Below, one piece after another: positions 8,128 through 16,199 of a stretch of DNA of 64,000 nt (the stretch's first letter is position 1; each line of letters opens with the position of its first letter). The notes under the pieces are model-generated. The model saw only the letters and a program-made list of their open reading frames with translations, was not told where the DNA came from and ran no database searches. Made by a program: the position numbers and the translations under genes. The stretch spans positions 1 through 64,000 of the forward strand of contig NZ_CALPCC010000007.1 of assembly GCF_943192905.1 (NCBI RefSeq), written 5' to 3'. The DNA comes from Adlercreutzia murintestinalis. Its GTDB lineage: Bacteria; Actinomycetota; Coriobacteriia; Coriobacteriales; Eggerthellaceae.

Positions 8128-9036
8128 ATGAATGTCGATATGGCGGAACGATTGGCAAAGCGCCGACGCCGCGCAGGGCTTTCGCAAGAAGCGCTGGCTG
8201 AGCGGCTGGGCGTCAGCCGTCAGGCGGTCTCGAAGTGGGAACGATCAGAGTCGTCGCCCGATACCGACAATCTGATCGCCCTAGCAAACCTGTATGGCGT
8301 ATCGCTTGATGATCTTCTCTATGCGGAGCCTGCAGATCAGACGGACCCCCTCTCCGACGAAACCGCACGCGATTCGAACGAACGTGATCCTCAAGCCGAA
8401 AGCGATGCAGGTTCCGCCGCCGATTCAGCTGAGAGCGCTGGCTTCGGATGGCAGCACCCCAACGATCCTCATGAGAAAGTGCACATCGGCCCTGATGGTT
8501 TTTTCGCCCAAGATGGCAAGGACCACGTGCGCATCAACTGGCGCGATGACGTGCATGTGGTTGACGGCAAACGGGGTGACACCGTGCATGTCGGTTGGGA
8601 TGGCGTGCGCGTGAACGACCGCTCCTTCGACAGCATCCACGATCTCCATGAAGAATTCCCGCACTGCAGGCATAACGATATAAAGCCGGAACGTCTCCGC
8701 CGGTGGCGCGCGTGGATGCGCTTCCCCTTTCCCGCTGTGGCGCTGCTCGCCTACTTGATCGTAGGATTGGCATTCGGGCAGTGGCTGGAAGGTCTCCTGC
8801 TCATCTTCGCCATCCCGTTGTATTACGTGATCGGCACCTTCGTGGGCACGCACAGCGTGGGCGCCTTGGTCGGAGGTCTGTATTCGGTGGGAGCTTTAGC
8901 ATGGTTCTGCTATATGGCATTCGCACTGAACCAGCCACATCCCGCTTGGGTGGCGCTACTGACCATTCCGCTCGCGTGCGCGCTGACCGCATGGGCATCG
9001 CACGCCCGCAAGCGCAAACGCCATTGCGCTGAATAA
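8128..9036 (+). CDS. Membrane-anchored XRE-family regulator
   Basis: A 302-residue protein with an N-terminal Cro/C1-type helix-turn-helix (residues about 5-62; LSQEALAERLGVSRQAVSKW is the recognition region). An acidic linker follows, then a segment of short beta-like repeats rich in HVxxGxDG patterns (about 118-165), then hydrophobic segments from about residue 196 to 290. This is a common architecture for membrane-tethered XRE regulators in Actinomycetota and Firmicutes. The ligand, if any, is unknown. It starts with an ATG after an AGAAAGG ribosome binding site. Targets could be neighbouring genes or its own promoter. Confidence 0.8.
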   Translation: MNVDMAERLAKRRRRAGLSQEALAERLGVSRQAVSKWERSESSPDTDNLIALANLYGVSLDDLLYAEPADQTDPLSDETARDSNERDPQAESDAGSAADSAESAGFGWQHPNDPHEKVHIGPDGFFAQDGKDHVRINWRDDVHVVDGKRGDTVHVGWDGVRVNDRSFDSIHDLHEEFPHCRHNDIKPERLRRWRAWMRFPFPAVALLAYLIVGLAFGQWLEGLLLIFAIPLYYVIGTFVGTHSVGALVGGLYSVGALAWFCYMAFALNQPHPAWVALLTIPLACALTAWASHARKRKRHCAE

Positions 9037-9086
9037 GGAAACACCTGCCGACCCCGCGCGCAGCCCGTGCATGCGCCCGCGCGTGC

Positions 9087-9122
9087 GGCCAGAGCGTACG
9101 GCCCATGTGTGCGGCTCTGGCC
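9087..9122. other. Inverted repeat downstream of the HTH regulator
   Basis: Perfect 9-bp arms GGCCAGAGC (9087-9095) and GCTCTGGCC (9114-9122) around an 18-nt loop, about 50 bp after the stop codon at 9036. No T run follows, so it is a weak terminator candidate. The surrounding 290 bp (9037-9326) show no gene. Confidence 0.4.
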
Positions 9123-9326
9123 TTGTACGTGCGCGCTGTGCGCGCTAGCGCCTTTCGGCGATAGAGCAGCAGCCCACCTGGTCTGACCGGACCGTATCTG
9201 CACGCTGCGAGCTCGCGCTACCTTAGCTGCCAGCTAATGAAATGGCATATCAGCTTCCCTACTATGGCATGCGTATTCAGGAACGCAGCCCGATCTGCTG
9301 CGTTCTCCGCAACCGAAAGGGAAACC

Positions 9327-10169
9327 ATGGACCAGCAGCCTTACCAACAACCCGCCAACGCGCCGCAGCCGACGCCTAGCCAGCAACCCACCAACCCGCA
9401 GCAGGTGCCGCCAGACCAAAGCCCGCAACCCGCAACGCCACCGACCAGCACATCAACCTCTGCACTGGGCATCACGGGTTTGGTGCTCGGCATCATCGCG
9501 TTGCTCACCTCGTTTTTGCCCATCATCAACAATCTGGCCGCGCTTTTGGCCCTCCTTGGTCTGGTCCTCGCCATCATCGGTCTGGTGCAGGTCACGCGCG
9601 GCAAACGCAGCGGCAAGGGCATCAGCATCGCGGGCATCATCGTCAACGTGATCGCGTTCATCGTTGTGCTGGGCACGCAGGCGTTGTTCTCCGCCGCGCT
9701 CGACGATGCTCTGTCAACGAACAGCCCCACCTCGATCGCCAGTTCATCCTCGGAGTCGCAGGCGAGCAGCGCGAACGATGAGAGCGCGAACGCCCCCGAG
9801 AGCTTCGAGAACCTTGCCCTTGGAACAGCCGTGGAACTGGACAACGGCATGACGGTGCAGGTTGACGCCGTGCAGCCGGGCCTTGCGAACTACAACGGCG
9901 CCGAAGTGACCGGCATCACCGTCACCTACACCAACAACGGCACCTCCAGCCAGTCGTTCAACGTCTACGACTGGAAGGGCGAAGACGCGCAGGGCGCACA
10001 GCGCTCCACTACGTACTATTCGGAAGCTGAGAACGAGCTGAACTCGGGCAGTCTGGCCGCTGGCGGCTCGGTGACCGGCAACGTCTACTTCGACGGCGCC
10101 ATCTCGAAGGCTGTCTACGAGCAGCTCATCTCCTTCGATGATGAGGTTATTTCGTGGACGCTCGCCTGA
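9327..10169 (+). CDS. DUF4190-like membrane protein with extracytoplasmic beta domain
   Basis: A 280-residue protein. Residues 1-45 are Gln/Pro-rich and probably cytoplasmic. Two hydrophobic segments separated by a basic KRSGKG turn (about 47-118) match the DUF4190 layout. A Ser/Asn/Glu-rich linker and a C-terminal domain of about 110 residues follow, with features of a DUF4352/DUF5067-like Ig fold (ITVTYTNNGTSSQSFNVYD). A frame opens 90 nt earlier, but the ATG at 9327 has an AAAGGG ribosome binding site. Function unknown. The HTH/kinase pair directly downstream on the same strand may belong with it. Confidence 0.75.
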   Translation: MDQQPYQQPANAPQPTPSQQPTNPQQVPPDQSPQPATPPTSTSTSALGITGLVLGIIALLTSFLPIINNLAALLALLGLVLAIIGLVQVTRGKRSGKGISIAGIIVNVIAFIVVLGTQALFSAALDDALSTNSPTSIASSSSESQASSANDESANAPESFENLALGTAVELDNGMTVQVDAVQPGLANYNGAEVTGITVTYTNNGTSSQSFNVYDWKGEDAQGAQRSTTYYSEAENELNSGSLAAGGSVTGNVYFDGAISKAVYEQLISFDDEVISWTLA

Positions 10170-10258
10170 TCTTTTGATCTTCGATCGGCAGGGCGCGCCG
10201 AGCATTCGGCCTTACAATGACCAGTGTCAAGAAAACGCACAAAAGGAGGAAGCGGCGG

Positions 10259-10678
10259 GTGAAAGAGCCTCTGACAGACGAGTTGCTGCAAGAGCTGCTG
10301 GATGCTCCCAACCCGCACGCTTTCACCAGCGCCCACAAGCTGAAGGAACGCACGCTTTCCGGCTACTTGCAGCAGCTGCTCGATGAGCGCGGTTTGAAGC
10401 GTGCAGCGGTCATTCGCGAGGCGAATATCAACGAAACGTTCGGCTACCAGATCTTCATGGGCGAGCGCGGTGCCGGGCGCAACAAGGCCATCCAGCTTGC
10501 CTTCGCCATGAAGCTGAGCCTGAAAGAAGCGAACCGCCTGTTGCAGGCATCGGGCAACAACGAGCTGTACTGCAAATGCCGCCGCGATGCCATCATCATC
10601 TTCTGTCTGACGCATGGAGCAAGCCTCCAAGAGGCCAACGAAGAGCTGTACCGATTCGGCGAAGAGACGCTCTGCTGA
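10259..10678 (+). CDS. Helix-turn-helix protein upstream of a kinase
   Basis: A 139-residue mostly helical protein. Residues about 40-95 (LSGYLQQLLDERGLKRAAVI, then GYQIFMGERGAGRNKAIQLA) resemble an XRE-type DNA-binding fold, and the C-terminal third has a CKCRRD segment. The GTG at 10259 is chosen because AAAGGAGG sits 8-9 nt upstream; an ATG 42 nt earlier lacks a ribosome binding site. It is followed after about 80 bp by a Ser/Thr kinase gene on the same strand, suggesting a signalling pair. I cannot place it in a named family. Confidence 0.7.
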   Translation: MKEPLTDELLQELLDAPNPHAFTSAHKLKERTLSGYLQQLLDERGLKRAAVIREANINETFGYQIFMGERGAGRNKAIQLAFAMKLSLKEANRLLQASGNNELYCKCRRDAIIIFCLTHGASLQEANEELYRFGEETLC

Positions 10679-10761
10679 CCCGCCGATCGCACGGCCGCCG
10701 CGCCATCGCCGGGCTCGGCGTTTGCCCGTCACTGGATTCGGCGTTTGCTACTATGCCATCT

Positions 10762-12066
10762 ATGCATGAGCAACTGGAAGAATACTTGGACGCGCTGGCC
10801 CGCGACGATTGCTATCGCGTGGATGCGGTGCTGAAAGCAAGTCCGCACGAGACGACCGAGCGCGTCTTCTTCGTGGGGTCGAACGGGGCCGAGCATGGCC
10901 CGCTGATCCGCAAGCGTCTGGACGTCGATTGCGGAATGGGGTCGGCCTACATGCGGCTCTGGGAGGCGCAGCGCGCAGGGCAGCGATTCTTGCACGTGCC
11001 GCGCATCGTCGATTGTTATTCCACCGGAGATGCGTTCACGGTCATCATGGAGTTCGTAGAAGGCGAGACGCTGGCCGATGCGGTGTGGCGGCTCGATCCG
11101 TCGCTCGAACTAGCGCAGCGGCTGTTCGAGCCTTTGTGCCGTGCCGTGAGGGAGCTGCATGAGCGCTTCGATCCGCCTATGATCCACCGGGATCTGAAGC
11201 CGTCGAACATCATGGTGTCGCCCGGTGGGAATGTGACCATCATCGATTTCGGGATCGCGCGCGAGTACCGCGATGACGCGCTGAGCGACACGCACCGTTT
11301 CGGCACACGTAGCTACGCGCCGCCTGAGCAGTTCGGGTACGGGCAAACCGATGAGCGCAGCGACGTGTACGCGCTGGGCATGATTCTGTTCTACTGCTTG
11401 ACCGAGCAGACCGCCGATGCCGCTTTGGTTCGCAGCGGATTTGTTGATGCGCAGGTGCCCGAGGCGTTGCGACCCGTGCTGGCGAAGGCGACGGCATTCG
11501 ATCCGAGCGACCGGTTTTCCAGCGCGCGCGAGCTGCAGGAAGCATTCACCTGCGCTCTGGAGCAGACAGCGTGTGCGTCTCAGGCGCCACCGCGCGATGC
11601 GGGCGATGCTGGCGCTGGTCAGCCCGCACTAGCCCTCAAAGTCCCAGCTGGTCAGCCCGCACAGGGCCGCAGCAACCCGGTCAAGCAACCCGCGCTGTTC
11701 CGCGTGCTCACCGCGGCAGAGGCGCCCCGGGCCCTACGCACCCGCATTCCACGCTGGGCAGGGCTCATCTGGAACGTGCTCCTTGTTGCCACCTGGCTGC
11801 TCTTCACTGCTGCTACGACGTCGCTCGTGCTCGAGCCGACCGACTCCCTGGCTGATTTCGCTCCGTGGGGCCGCGTACTGTTCGGCTATGCCACCGGCAG
11901 CGTTTCCCCCGGTGCGCTCGCCTACCTTCTCATGGACAAGCGCGACATCCAGCGGCGCTTCCCCCGCGTCCCCACGCTGCGAACAACGCGTTCTCGAGTG
12001 CTCTGTCTTGGTTTCGCGCTCGTCTTTCCGTTCGTTGCGTACGGTATCGCCACGCTGTCCCTTTGA
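10762..12066 (+). CDS. Membrane-bound Ser/Thr protein kinase
   Basis: A 434-residue Hanks-type kinase. Visible motifs are the candidate ATP-binding Lys51 (LIRKRL), catalytic loop HRDLKPSN (142-149), DFG (162-164), and the substrate loop APPEQFG (186 on). A clear Gly-rich loop is not evident, so the N-lobe is divergent. After residue 270 there is an Ala/Gln-rich linker and then about three membrane segments near the C-terminus. There are no PASTA repeats. No ribosome binding site precedes either candidate ATG (10753 or 10762). A TACTAT -10-like element ends 7 nt before 10762, so a leaderless message is possible. It probably works with the HTH protein just upstream. Confidence 0.88.
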   Translation: MHEQLEEYLDALARDDCYRVDAVLKASPHETTERVFFVGSNGAEHGPLIRKRLDVDCGMGSAYMRLWEAQRAGQRFLHVPRIVDCYSTGDAFTVIMEFVEGETLADAVWRLDPSLELAQRLFEPLCRAVRELHERFDPPMIHRDLKPSNIMVSPGGNVTIIDFGIAREYRDDALSDTHRFGTRSYAPPEQFGYGQTDERSDVYALGMILFYCLTEQTADAALVRSGFVDAQVPEALRPVLAKATAFDPSDRFSSARELQEAFTCALEQTACASQAPPRDAGDAGAGQPALALKVPAGQPAQGRSNPVKQPALFRVLTAAEAPRALRTRIPRWAGLIWNVLLVATWLLFTAATTSLVLEPTDSLADFAPWGRVLFGYATGSVSPGALAYLLMDKRDIQRRFPRVPTLRTTRSRVLCLGFALVFPFVAYGIATLSL

Positions 12067-12178
12067 GGCGGCGCTCCTTTAGGGTACGGACGCATAACGT
12101 TTAGCCGCACGCACGCCACCTGCTGCGCCAGATTCGCTAGAATCGGCACATCAAAAACGCAATAAGGAGCAGACCATC

Positions 12179-13354
12179 ATGTTCAAAGCATTCCAGATCA
12201 GCCCGGATATCTATTGGGTCGGCGCCATCGAATGGAACGAGCGCTACATCCACGGCTTCAGCATGCCCTACGGCTCTACCACCAACGCATACCTGATCAT
12301 GGACGAGCAGATCACACTGATCGACACCTGCATGCCAGGTTTCGAGGACGAACTGCTTGAGCGCGTGGCCGATGTGGTGGACCCGGCGAAGATCGACATC
12401 ATCATCTCAAATCACAGCGAAAAGGACCACGCTGGCGGTCTTGCGCGCGTGTTGGAGGCAGCGCCGAACGCCAAGATCGTCACCAGCGATCCGAAGGGGC
12501 TGGCTATCCTGAAAACGTACGTGGGTGAGGATCGCACGTTCCTACCTATGAAAAACGGCGAGGACCTCTGCATCGGCAGCCGCACGCTGCGGTTCATTCA
12601 TACGCCCATGGTGCACTGGCCCGACAACATGGTCACGTACTCCGAGCTGGACCGCATCTTGTTCTCCAACGATGCCTTCGGACAGTTCTTCGCCACTTCG
12701 CAGCGGTTCGCCGACGAGGTGGACACGGGCACGCTGATGGCGTGCGCCAAGAAGTATTTCGCGAACATCATCATGCCGTTCGCCAAGCAAACGGCGAAGG
12801 CGGTCACGGCGGTGCGGCAGCTAGACCTGCGAATGATCGCGCCCGCGCACGGCTTGACCTGGCGCGGCCCGGATACCGAGCGCATCCTCGAGGCGTACGA
12901 GCAGTGGTGCACGCTGCGACCAAACGGTTCGGCTGTGGTCGTGTATGCCACCATGTACGGGTCAACCGCGCGCATGGCGCAGACCATTGCCGAGGCGTTC
13001 ATGGCGGCAGGCGTGAGCGTGCGCCTGTACGACGTGCAGGTGAGCGATATCTCCGACATCATGACGCAGGTCATGGATGCGGAATACGTAGCGGTGGGAT
13101 CGGCAACGCATAACGGCACGGTGCTGCCGCCTCTGGGGCAATTCCTGACGTACTTGAAGGGCCTTACGCCGAAGGGTCGCACCGGGGTGGCGTTCGGGTC
13201 ATATGGCTGGATGGCAGCGGCGCCCAAGGAGATAGCCGACGTGATGGCAGGCGCTGGCTTCCAGTTGCCGCTCGAGCCGCAAACGAGCGATTGGGACGAG
13301 AGCACTACCGACGAGCCCGCGCTGTTCCAGGCGATCACCGACCTGGTGCGGTAG
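12179..13354 (+). CDS. fprA: Flavodiiron protein (oxygen/NO reductase)
   Basis: A-type flavoprotein of 391 residues that reduces O2 to water (or NO to N2O) in anaerobes. The N-terminal metallo-beta-lactamase domain has the diiron ligand set HSEKDH (His79, Glu81, Asp83, His84), a further His in FIHTPMVHW, Asp in FSNDAFG, and His in APAHGLTW. From about residue 255 a flavodoxin domain follows (VVYATMYGSTARMAQTIA; FMN-phosphate loop). An AAGGAGC ribosome binding site precedes the ATG. No rubredoxin is fused or adjacent, so the electron donor is not apparent. A TAGAAT -10-like element at 12138-12143 may drive it. Confidence 0.95.
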   Translation: MFKAFQISPDIYWVGAIEWNERYIHGFSMPYGSTTNAYLIMDEQITLIDTCMPGFEDELLERVADVVDPAKIDIIISNHSEKDHAGGLARVLEAAPNAKIVTSDPKGLAILKTYVGEDRTFLPMKNGEDLCIGSRTLRFIHTPMVHWPDNMVTYSELDRILFSNDAFGQFFATSQRFADEVDTGTLMACAKKYFANIIMPFAKQTAKAVTAVRQLDLRMIAPAHGLTWRGPDTERILEAYEQWCTLRPNGSAVVVYATMYGSTARMAQTIAEAFMAAGVSVRLYDVQVSDISDIMTQVMDAEYVAVGSATHNGTVLPPLGQFLTYLKGLTPKGRTGVAFGSYGWMAAAPKEIADVMAGAGFQLPLEPQTSDWDESTTDEPALFQAITDLVR

Positions 13355-13493
13355 GGCAAAACGAGGCTTGGCATGCATCCCTCGCGCTCGTTATGCCCCG
13401 AAGCGTCACCGAGGAATTTCTTTCTCTTTGAATGACCGGGACCGAGCTGAATCAGCGGCTCAGAAAAGCAGCGAAGCAGCGTCAGTTGACTGA

Positions 13494-13628
13494 CCTACGC
13501 CCTTATTGCTCAATGGGGAAGGCATCACCTATCACGTCTTCAGTGAACGCCCGTAGCTGGCCGATCGGGTCATCAAGCTGCGAGAGATTACAGTCACAGC
13601 ATACCCGATTGCTATGATGGACACATGA
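13494..13628 (+). pseudogene. Possible gene relic before the amidohydrolase
   Basis: In one frame, 13494-13628 encodes a coherent peptide (LLNGEGITYHVFSERP, then LADRVIKLREITVTAYPIA) broken by one TAG at 13554-13556 and lacking a start. It reads like the C-terminal end of a decayed gene, but I do not recognise the family. The rest of 13355-13624 shows no gene. Confidence 0.3.
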
Positions 13629-15322
13629 TGATCGAAGCGGAAAAGGTACTGGTTTCGCACAAGGTATTCACCGGGCTGGCCGATGCGGCGGCAGCGCTCG
13701 CGGTGGGCATCAGCGGCGACCGCATCACATGGGTGGAGCCTGCTGGCCGCGTGGGTAGCAGTGTGGCGCCCGTGCGCGATGGGGCCGAGGTGCGGAATCT
13801 GGGCGATGCGTTCATCATGCCCGGCTTCCACGATGCGCACCTGCATTTCTTCCATTCAGCGCTGTATGCGTCTCCTTTGGCGGCCCGCTTCGTCGGCACG
13901 AGCGAGGCGGATTGCGTGCGGCGTTTGGCGCCTCTTGCCGCGCGGCGGCCGACCGGCTCATGGCTGCTCGCGCAAGGGTGGCGCGAGGCCGTATGGGACG
14001 TACCGCGCATGCCGTCGAAGGCATCGCTGGATGCGGTGTACCCCAACCAGCCTGTAGCGCTATATTCGGGCGATGCGCATACGCTGTGGCTGAACTCGCG
14101 CGCGCTGGCCGAACTGGGGTTGACGCGCGCGGCGCAGCCACCTGCTGGTGGCGAATACGAGCGGGATGCTGATGGCAAGCTGACCGGTATCGTGCGCGAA
14201 GCGGCAGCCATGGAGCTGATGCCGCGCATAACCGCTGCCTTCTCTGACGCCGAGCTTTTAGATGCCTACCGCAGCTTTCAGGCGCACCTGAACGCGCATG
14301 GGGTAACAGCGGTGTGCGACACGGCGCTGACGGCTACGCCCGGGCTGGATTTCGTGCGCGACGACCTGTTCGAGCAGCTGCTGAACGACGGCGAGTTGAC
14401 GCTGCGCACGCACCTGTTCCCCACTCTGTTGCCCGACACGCAGCGCTTGAAGCAGCTACAAGAGCGGCTGCGCGGTCCCTTGCTGCAAGCACGCGGGTAC
14501 AAGCAGTTCTTCGATGGCGTATCCAGCCAGCACACCGCATGGGTGCGCGAGCCGTACGCGAACGCGCGCTTTGCAGACGATTGCGGACGACCCACGGTGG
14601 AGCCTGCCGCTCTGGACGCGATGGTACGCGCGGCGGTGGTCGCAGGTGACGGTGTGCGCATCCATGCTATTGGCGATGAAGCTATCCATCAGGCGCTTGA
14701 TATCTACGAGCGGGCGCTTGCTGAGGCGAAGGCGGGGGCTGACGCTGCGCTAAGGGCGGCGGCGAAGGCGAAGGGTGAGGCGGACGCTGAGATCCGCGAC
14801 GTACCACCTGCGGTGGCGCTCGAGCATCTGGAGAACTTCCAGCCTGACGATATCGCGCGCATGGCGCAGTTAGGCGTGATCGCGTCGGTGCAGCCGCGCC
14901 ATATCACGCTGGACCCTGGCGGCCCCGAGCGCGACCTTGGCGCAGAGCGCGTTCGATTCATGTGGCCGTTTCGCTCGCTGCTGGATGCGGGCGCTTCATT
15001 GGCATTCGGCACCGATTCGCCTGTGACCGACATTGATCCTCTGGCCGTCATTTATGCTGCTGTCATGCGCAAAGACGCGCAAACACGCGAGCCAGAAGGT
15101 GGCTGGCTACCTCACGAACGCATCACTGTGGCGGAGGCCCTGCGCGCCGCTACGCAAGGCAGCGCCGCAGCCGCTGGACGCCAGCACGAACTGGGGAGTC
15201 TGCGACCGGGCATGTTCGCCGATATAACCGTGTTAGAAGCCGATCCGCTCACGATCGACCCAGAGGATATTCCCGCCATTCCCATTGCCGCCGTATACGT
15301 TGCCGGTGAGCAGGTGCGCTAA
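13625..15322 (+). CDS. YtcJ-like metal-dependent amidohydrolase
   Basis: A 565-residue protein of the amidohydrolase superfamily (Amidohydro_3 / YtcJ-AepA group). It has the metal motif PGFHDAHLHF near residue 65, IHAIGDEAI in the middle (metal ligand His), and FGTDSPV near 460 (metal Asp). The C-terminal strand GMFADITVLEADPL closes the composite beta-sandwich. The substrate is unknown. An Ala/Lys/Glu-rich stretch of about 28 residues (about 363-391) looks inserted just before the LEHLENFQPDD motif. There is no ribosome binding site. A TATGAT element at 13613-13618 ends 6 nt before the ATG, so the mRNA may be leaderless. Confidence 0.88.
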   Translation: MMIEAEKVLVSHKVFTGLADAAAALAVGISGDRITWVEPAGRVGSSVAPVRDGAEVRNLGDAFIMPGFHDAHLHFFHSALYASPLAARFVGTSEADCVRRLAPLAARRPTGSWLLAQGWREAVWDVPRMPSKASLDAVYPNQPVALYSGDAHTLWLNSRALAELGLTRAAQPPAGGEYERDADGKLTGIVREAAAMELMPRITAAFSDAELLDAYRSFQAHLNAHGVTAVCDTALTATPGLDFVRDDLFEQLLNDGELTLRTHLFPTLLPDTQRLKQLQERLRGPLLQARGYKQFFDGVSSQHTAWVREPYANARFADDCGRPTVEPAALDAMVRAAVVAGDGVRIHAIGDEAIHQALDIYERALAEAKAGADAALRAAAKAKGEADAEIRDVPPAVALEHLENFQPDDIARMAQLGVIASVQPRHITLDPGGPERDLGAERVRFMWPFRSLLDAGASLAFGTDSPVTDIDPLAVIYAAVMRKDAQTREPEGGWLPHERITVAEALRAATQGSAAAAGRQHELGSLRPGMFADITVLEADPLTIDPEDIPAIPIAAVYVAGEQVR

Positions 15323-15383
15323 CGCCCGAAGATGCAAAACCAATACCGAGACGCCTCGGTGGGTGACCGTGCGTCAAGGTCGA

Positions 15384-15406
15384 ATAACCAGTCGGTTTGT
15401 CACTGC
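15384..15406. repeat. Left copy of 23-bp direct repeat flanking the relBE-like pair
   Basis: ATAACCAGTCGG, then TT, then TGTCACTGC. The other copy at 16086-16108 differs only at the two middle bases. A second repeat, ATACCGAGACGCC (13 bp exact), occurs at 15343-15355 and 16492-16504, outside this pair. Confidence 0.75.
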
Positions 15407-15422
15407 TCCAAAACGCCTAGAC

Positions 15423-15449
15423 GAAAGGTGCCACGCTTCAGCACCTTTC
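15423..15449. terminator. Bidirectional terminator between amidohydrolase and RelE-like toxin
   Basis: Perfect 9-bp stem GAAAGGTGC / GCACCTTTC with a 9-nt loop. It lies between convergent genes, 3 bp beyond the toxin stop. On the plus strand a T-rich stretch follows (ATCTATTTATTTC). Confidence 0.65.
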
Positions 15450-15451
15450 AT

Positions 15452-15730
15452 CTATTTATTTCGATAGATCGTGCTTCTGTGACCAACCGTGATAACAAGC
15501 ACAAGAAGTTCGTTGTCATTGAGCTCGCATACGATTCGATAGTCGCCCACACGATAGCGCCAGAAGCCTCTAAGAGGGCCTGTGAGGGCCTTTCCCTTGC
15601 TCCTAGGGTCTTCGGTGCCATCAAGATCATCCAGGGCATCCATGATGCGCCCCGCAGCTTCATGTGACAGCTTCTCAAGATCCTTCTTTGCACTATCGGC
15701 GATCCTGACGCTATAGCCCAAGTTCCTCAC
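15452..15730 (-). CDS. RelE-type toxin
   Basis: A 92-residue RelE/ParE-superfamily protein: YSVRIADSAKKDLEKLSHEA at the start and GDYRIVCELND and VGHRSTIY near the end. This is the typical layout of ribosome-dependent mRNA interferases, with basic and aromatic C-terminal residues. The GTG start at 15728-15730 is chosen because it begins at the RelE fold and overlaps the antitoxin end by 20 bp. A longer frame upstream runs inside the antitoxin gene. The activity is a family-level inference. Confidence 0.85.
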   Translation of the reverse strand: MRNLGYSVRIADSAKKDLEKLSHEAAGRIMDALDDLDGTEDPRSKGKALTGPLRGFWRYRVGDYRIVCELNDNELLVLVITVGHRSTIYRNK

Positions 15731-15932
15731 GCACCTCTGCAAGAGAGTAAGTCTTCTGCTTGCCGGATCTGACCTCTTCAGCGGTGCGCAGAATATGGTA
15801 AGTCCATTCAAGATCGTCTATCTCGTTCTCAAGTGCTTGCCTGAAGTAGTACGCCTGAGACCGTCCGGTATCCTCTGCAAGCTTCCGATACCTTGCTTCC
15901 AATTCTGGTTCGAGTCTGATGGTGGTTGGCAT
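15711..15932 (-). CDS. RHH antitoxin partner of the RelE-type toxin
   Basis: A 73-residue protein starting MPTTIRLEPELEARYRKLAE, a classic ribbon-helix-helix N-terminus, with a C-terminal toxin-binding tail. The ATG at 15930-15932 has an AGGAGG ribosome binding site 8 nt upstream; another ATG 24 nt earlier does not. It overlaps the toxin gene. Like other RelB/DinJ-type proteins it probably represses its own promoter, which would lie just upstream where the sequence turns AT-rich (15955-15975). Confidence 0.85.
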   Translation of the reverse strand: MPTTIRLEPELEARYRKLAEDTGRSQAYYFRQALENEIDDLEWTYHILRTAEEVRSGKQKTYSLAEVREELGL

Positions 15933-16085
15933 ATACCTCGCCTCCTGAATACACATATTCTATGTATTCATTATAACACCAATCAGGCATCGCTAGATGC
16001 CGATCGTTGCGCAAGCGGCGATGTGCAGATCCTTCAGTGGGCGGCTTCTTGATTCGACTTACGTAAACAACAAGTCGAATGTTGG

Positions 16086-16108
16086 ATAACCAGTCGGGAT
16101 GTCACTGC
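16086..16108. repeat. Right copy of 23-bp direct repeat flanking the relBE-like pair
   Basis: ATAACCAGTCGG, then GA, then TGTCACTGC; 21 of 23 bases match the copy at 15384-15406. It directly abuts the candidate small RNA. Confidence 0.75.
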
Positions 16109-16199
16109 GAGTCAAAATACGGCATAGCCACAAATGCTTGTTCGCAAGCGCCGCGTAGGCGGCAATTTGACTCTTCAAGAGCCCTGCGGGGCTTTTTTT
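16109..16199 (+). ncRNA. Candidate structured small RNA with intrinsic terminator
   Basis: An outer perfect stem GAGTCAAA (16109-16116) / TTTGACTC (16166-16173) encloses three hairpins: GGC-ATA-GCC (16121-16129), GCTTG-TTCG-CAAGC (16136-16149, UUCG tetraloop), and GCCGC-GTAG-GCGGC (16150-16163). A terminator follows: AGCCC-TGCG-GGGCT and seven Ts (16180-16199). The multibranch fold resembles a cloverleaf, but the arms and loops do not fit a tRNA. I recognise no known family. Transcription is inferred only from the terminator. Confidence 0.5.
16180..16199 (+). terminator. Intrinsic terminator of the candidate small RNA
   Basis: Stem AGCCC (16180-16184) / GGGCT (16189-16193), a 4-nt loop and a run of seven Ts. 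Confidence 0.8.

Noticed and set aside
15384-16108. Integron attC sites or a gene cassette
   Set aside because: GTTGGAT at 16081 resembles one attC core half, but no matching RYYYAAC partner, no second-copy equivalent and no integrase were found.
16109-16173. tRNA gene
   Set aside because: A cloverleaf-like fold exists, but the loops have 3 or 4 nt, there is no 7-nt anticodon loop, no TTC-type T loop and no CCA or acceptor geometry.
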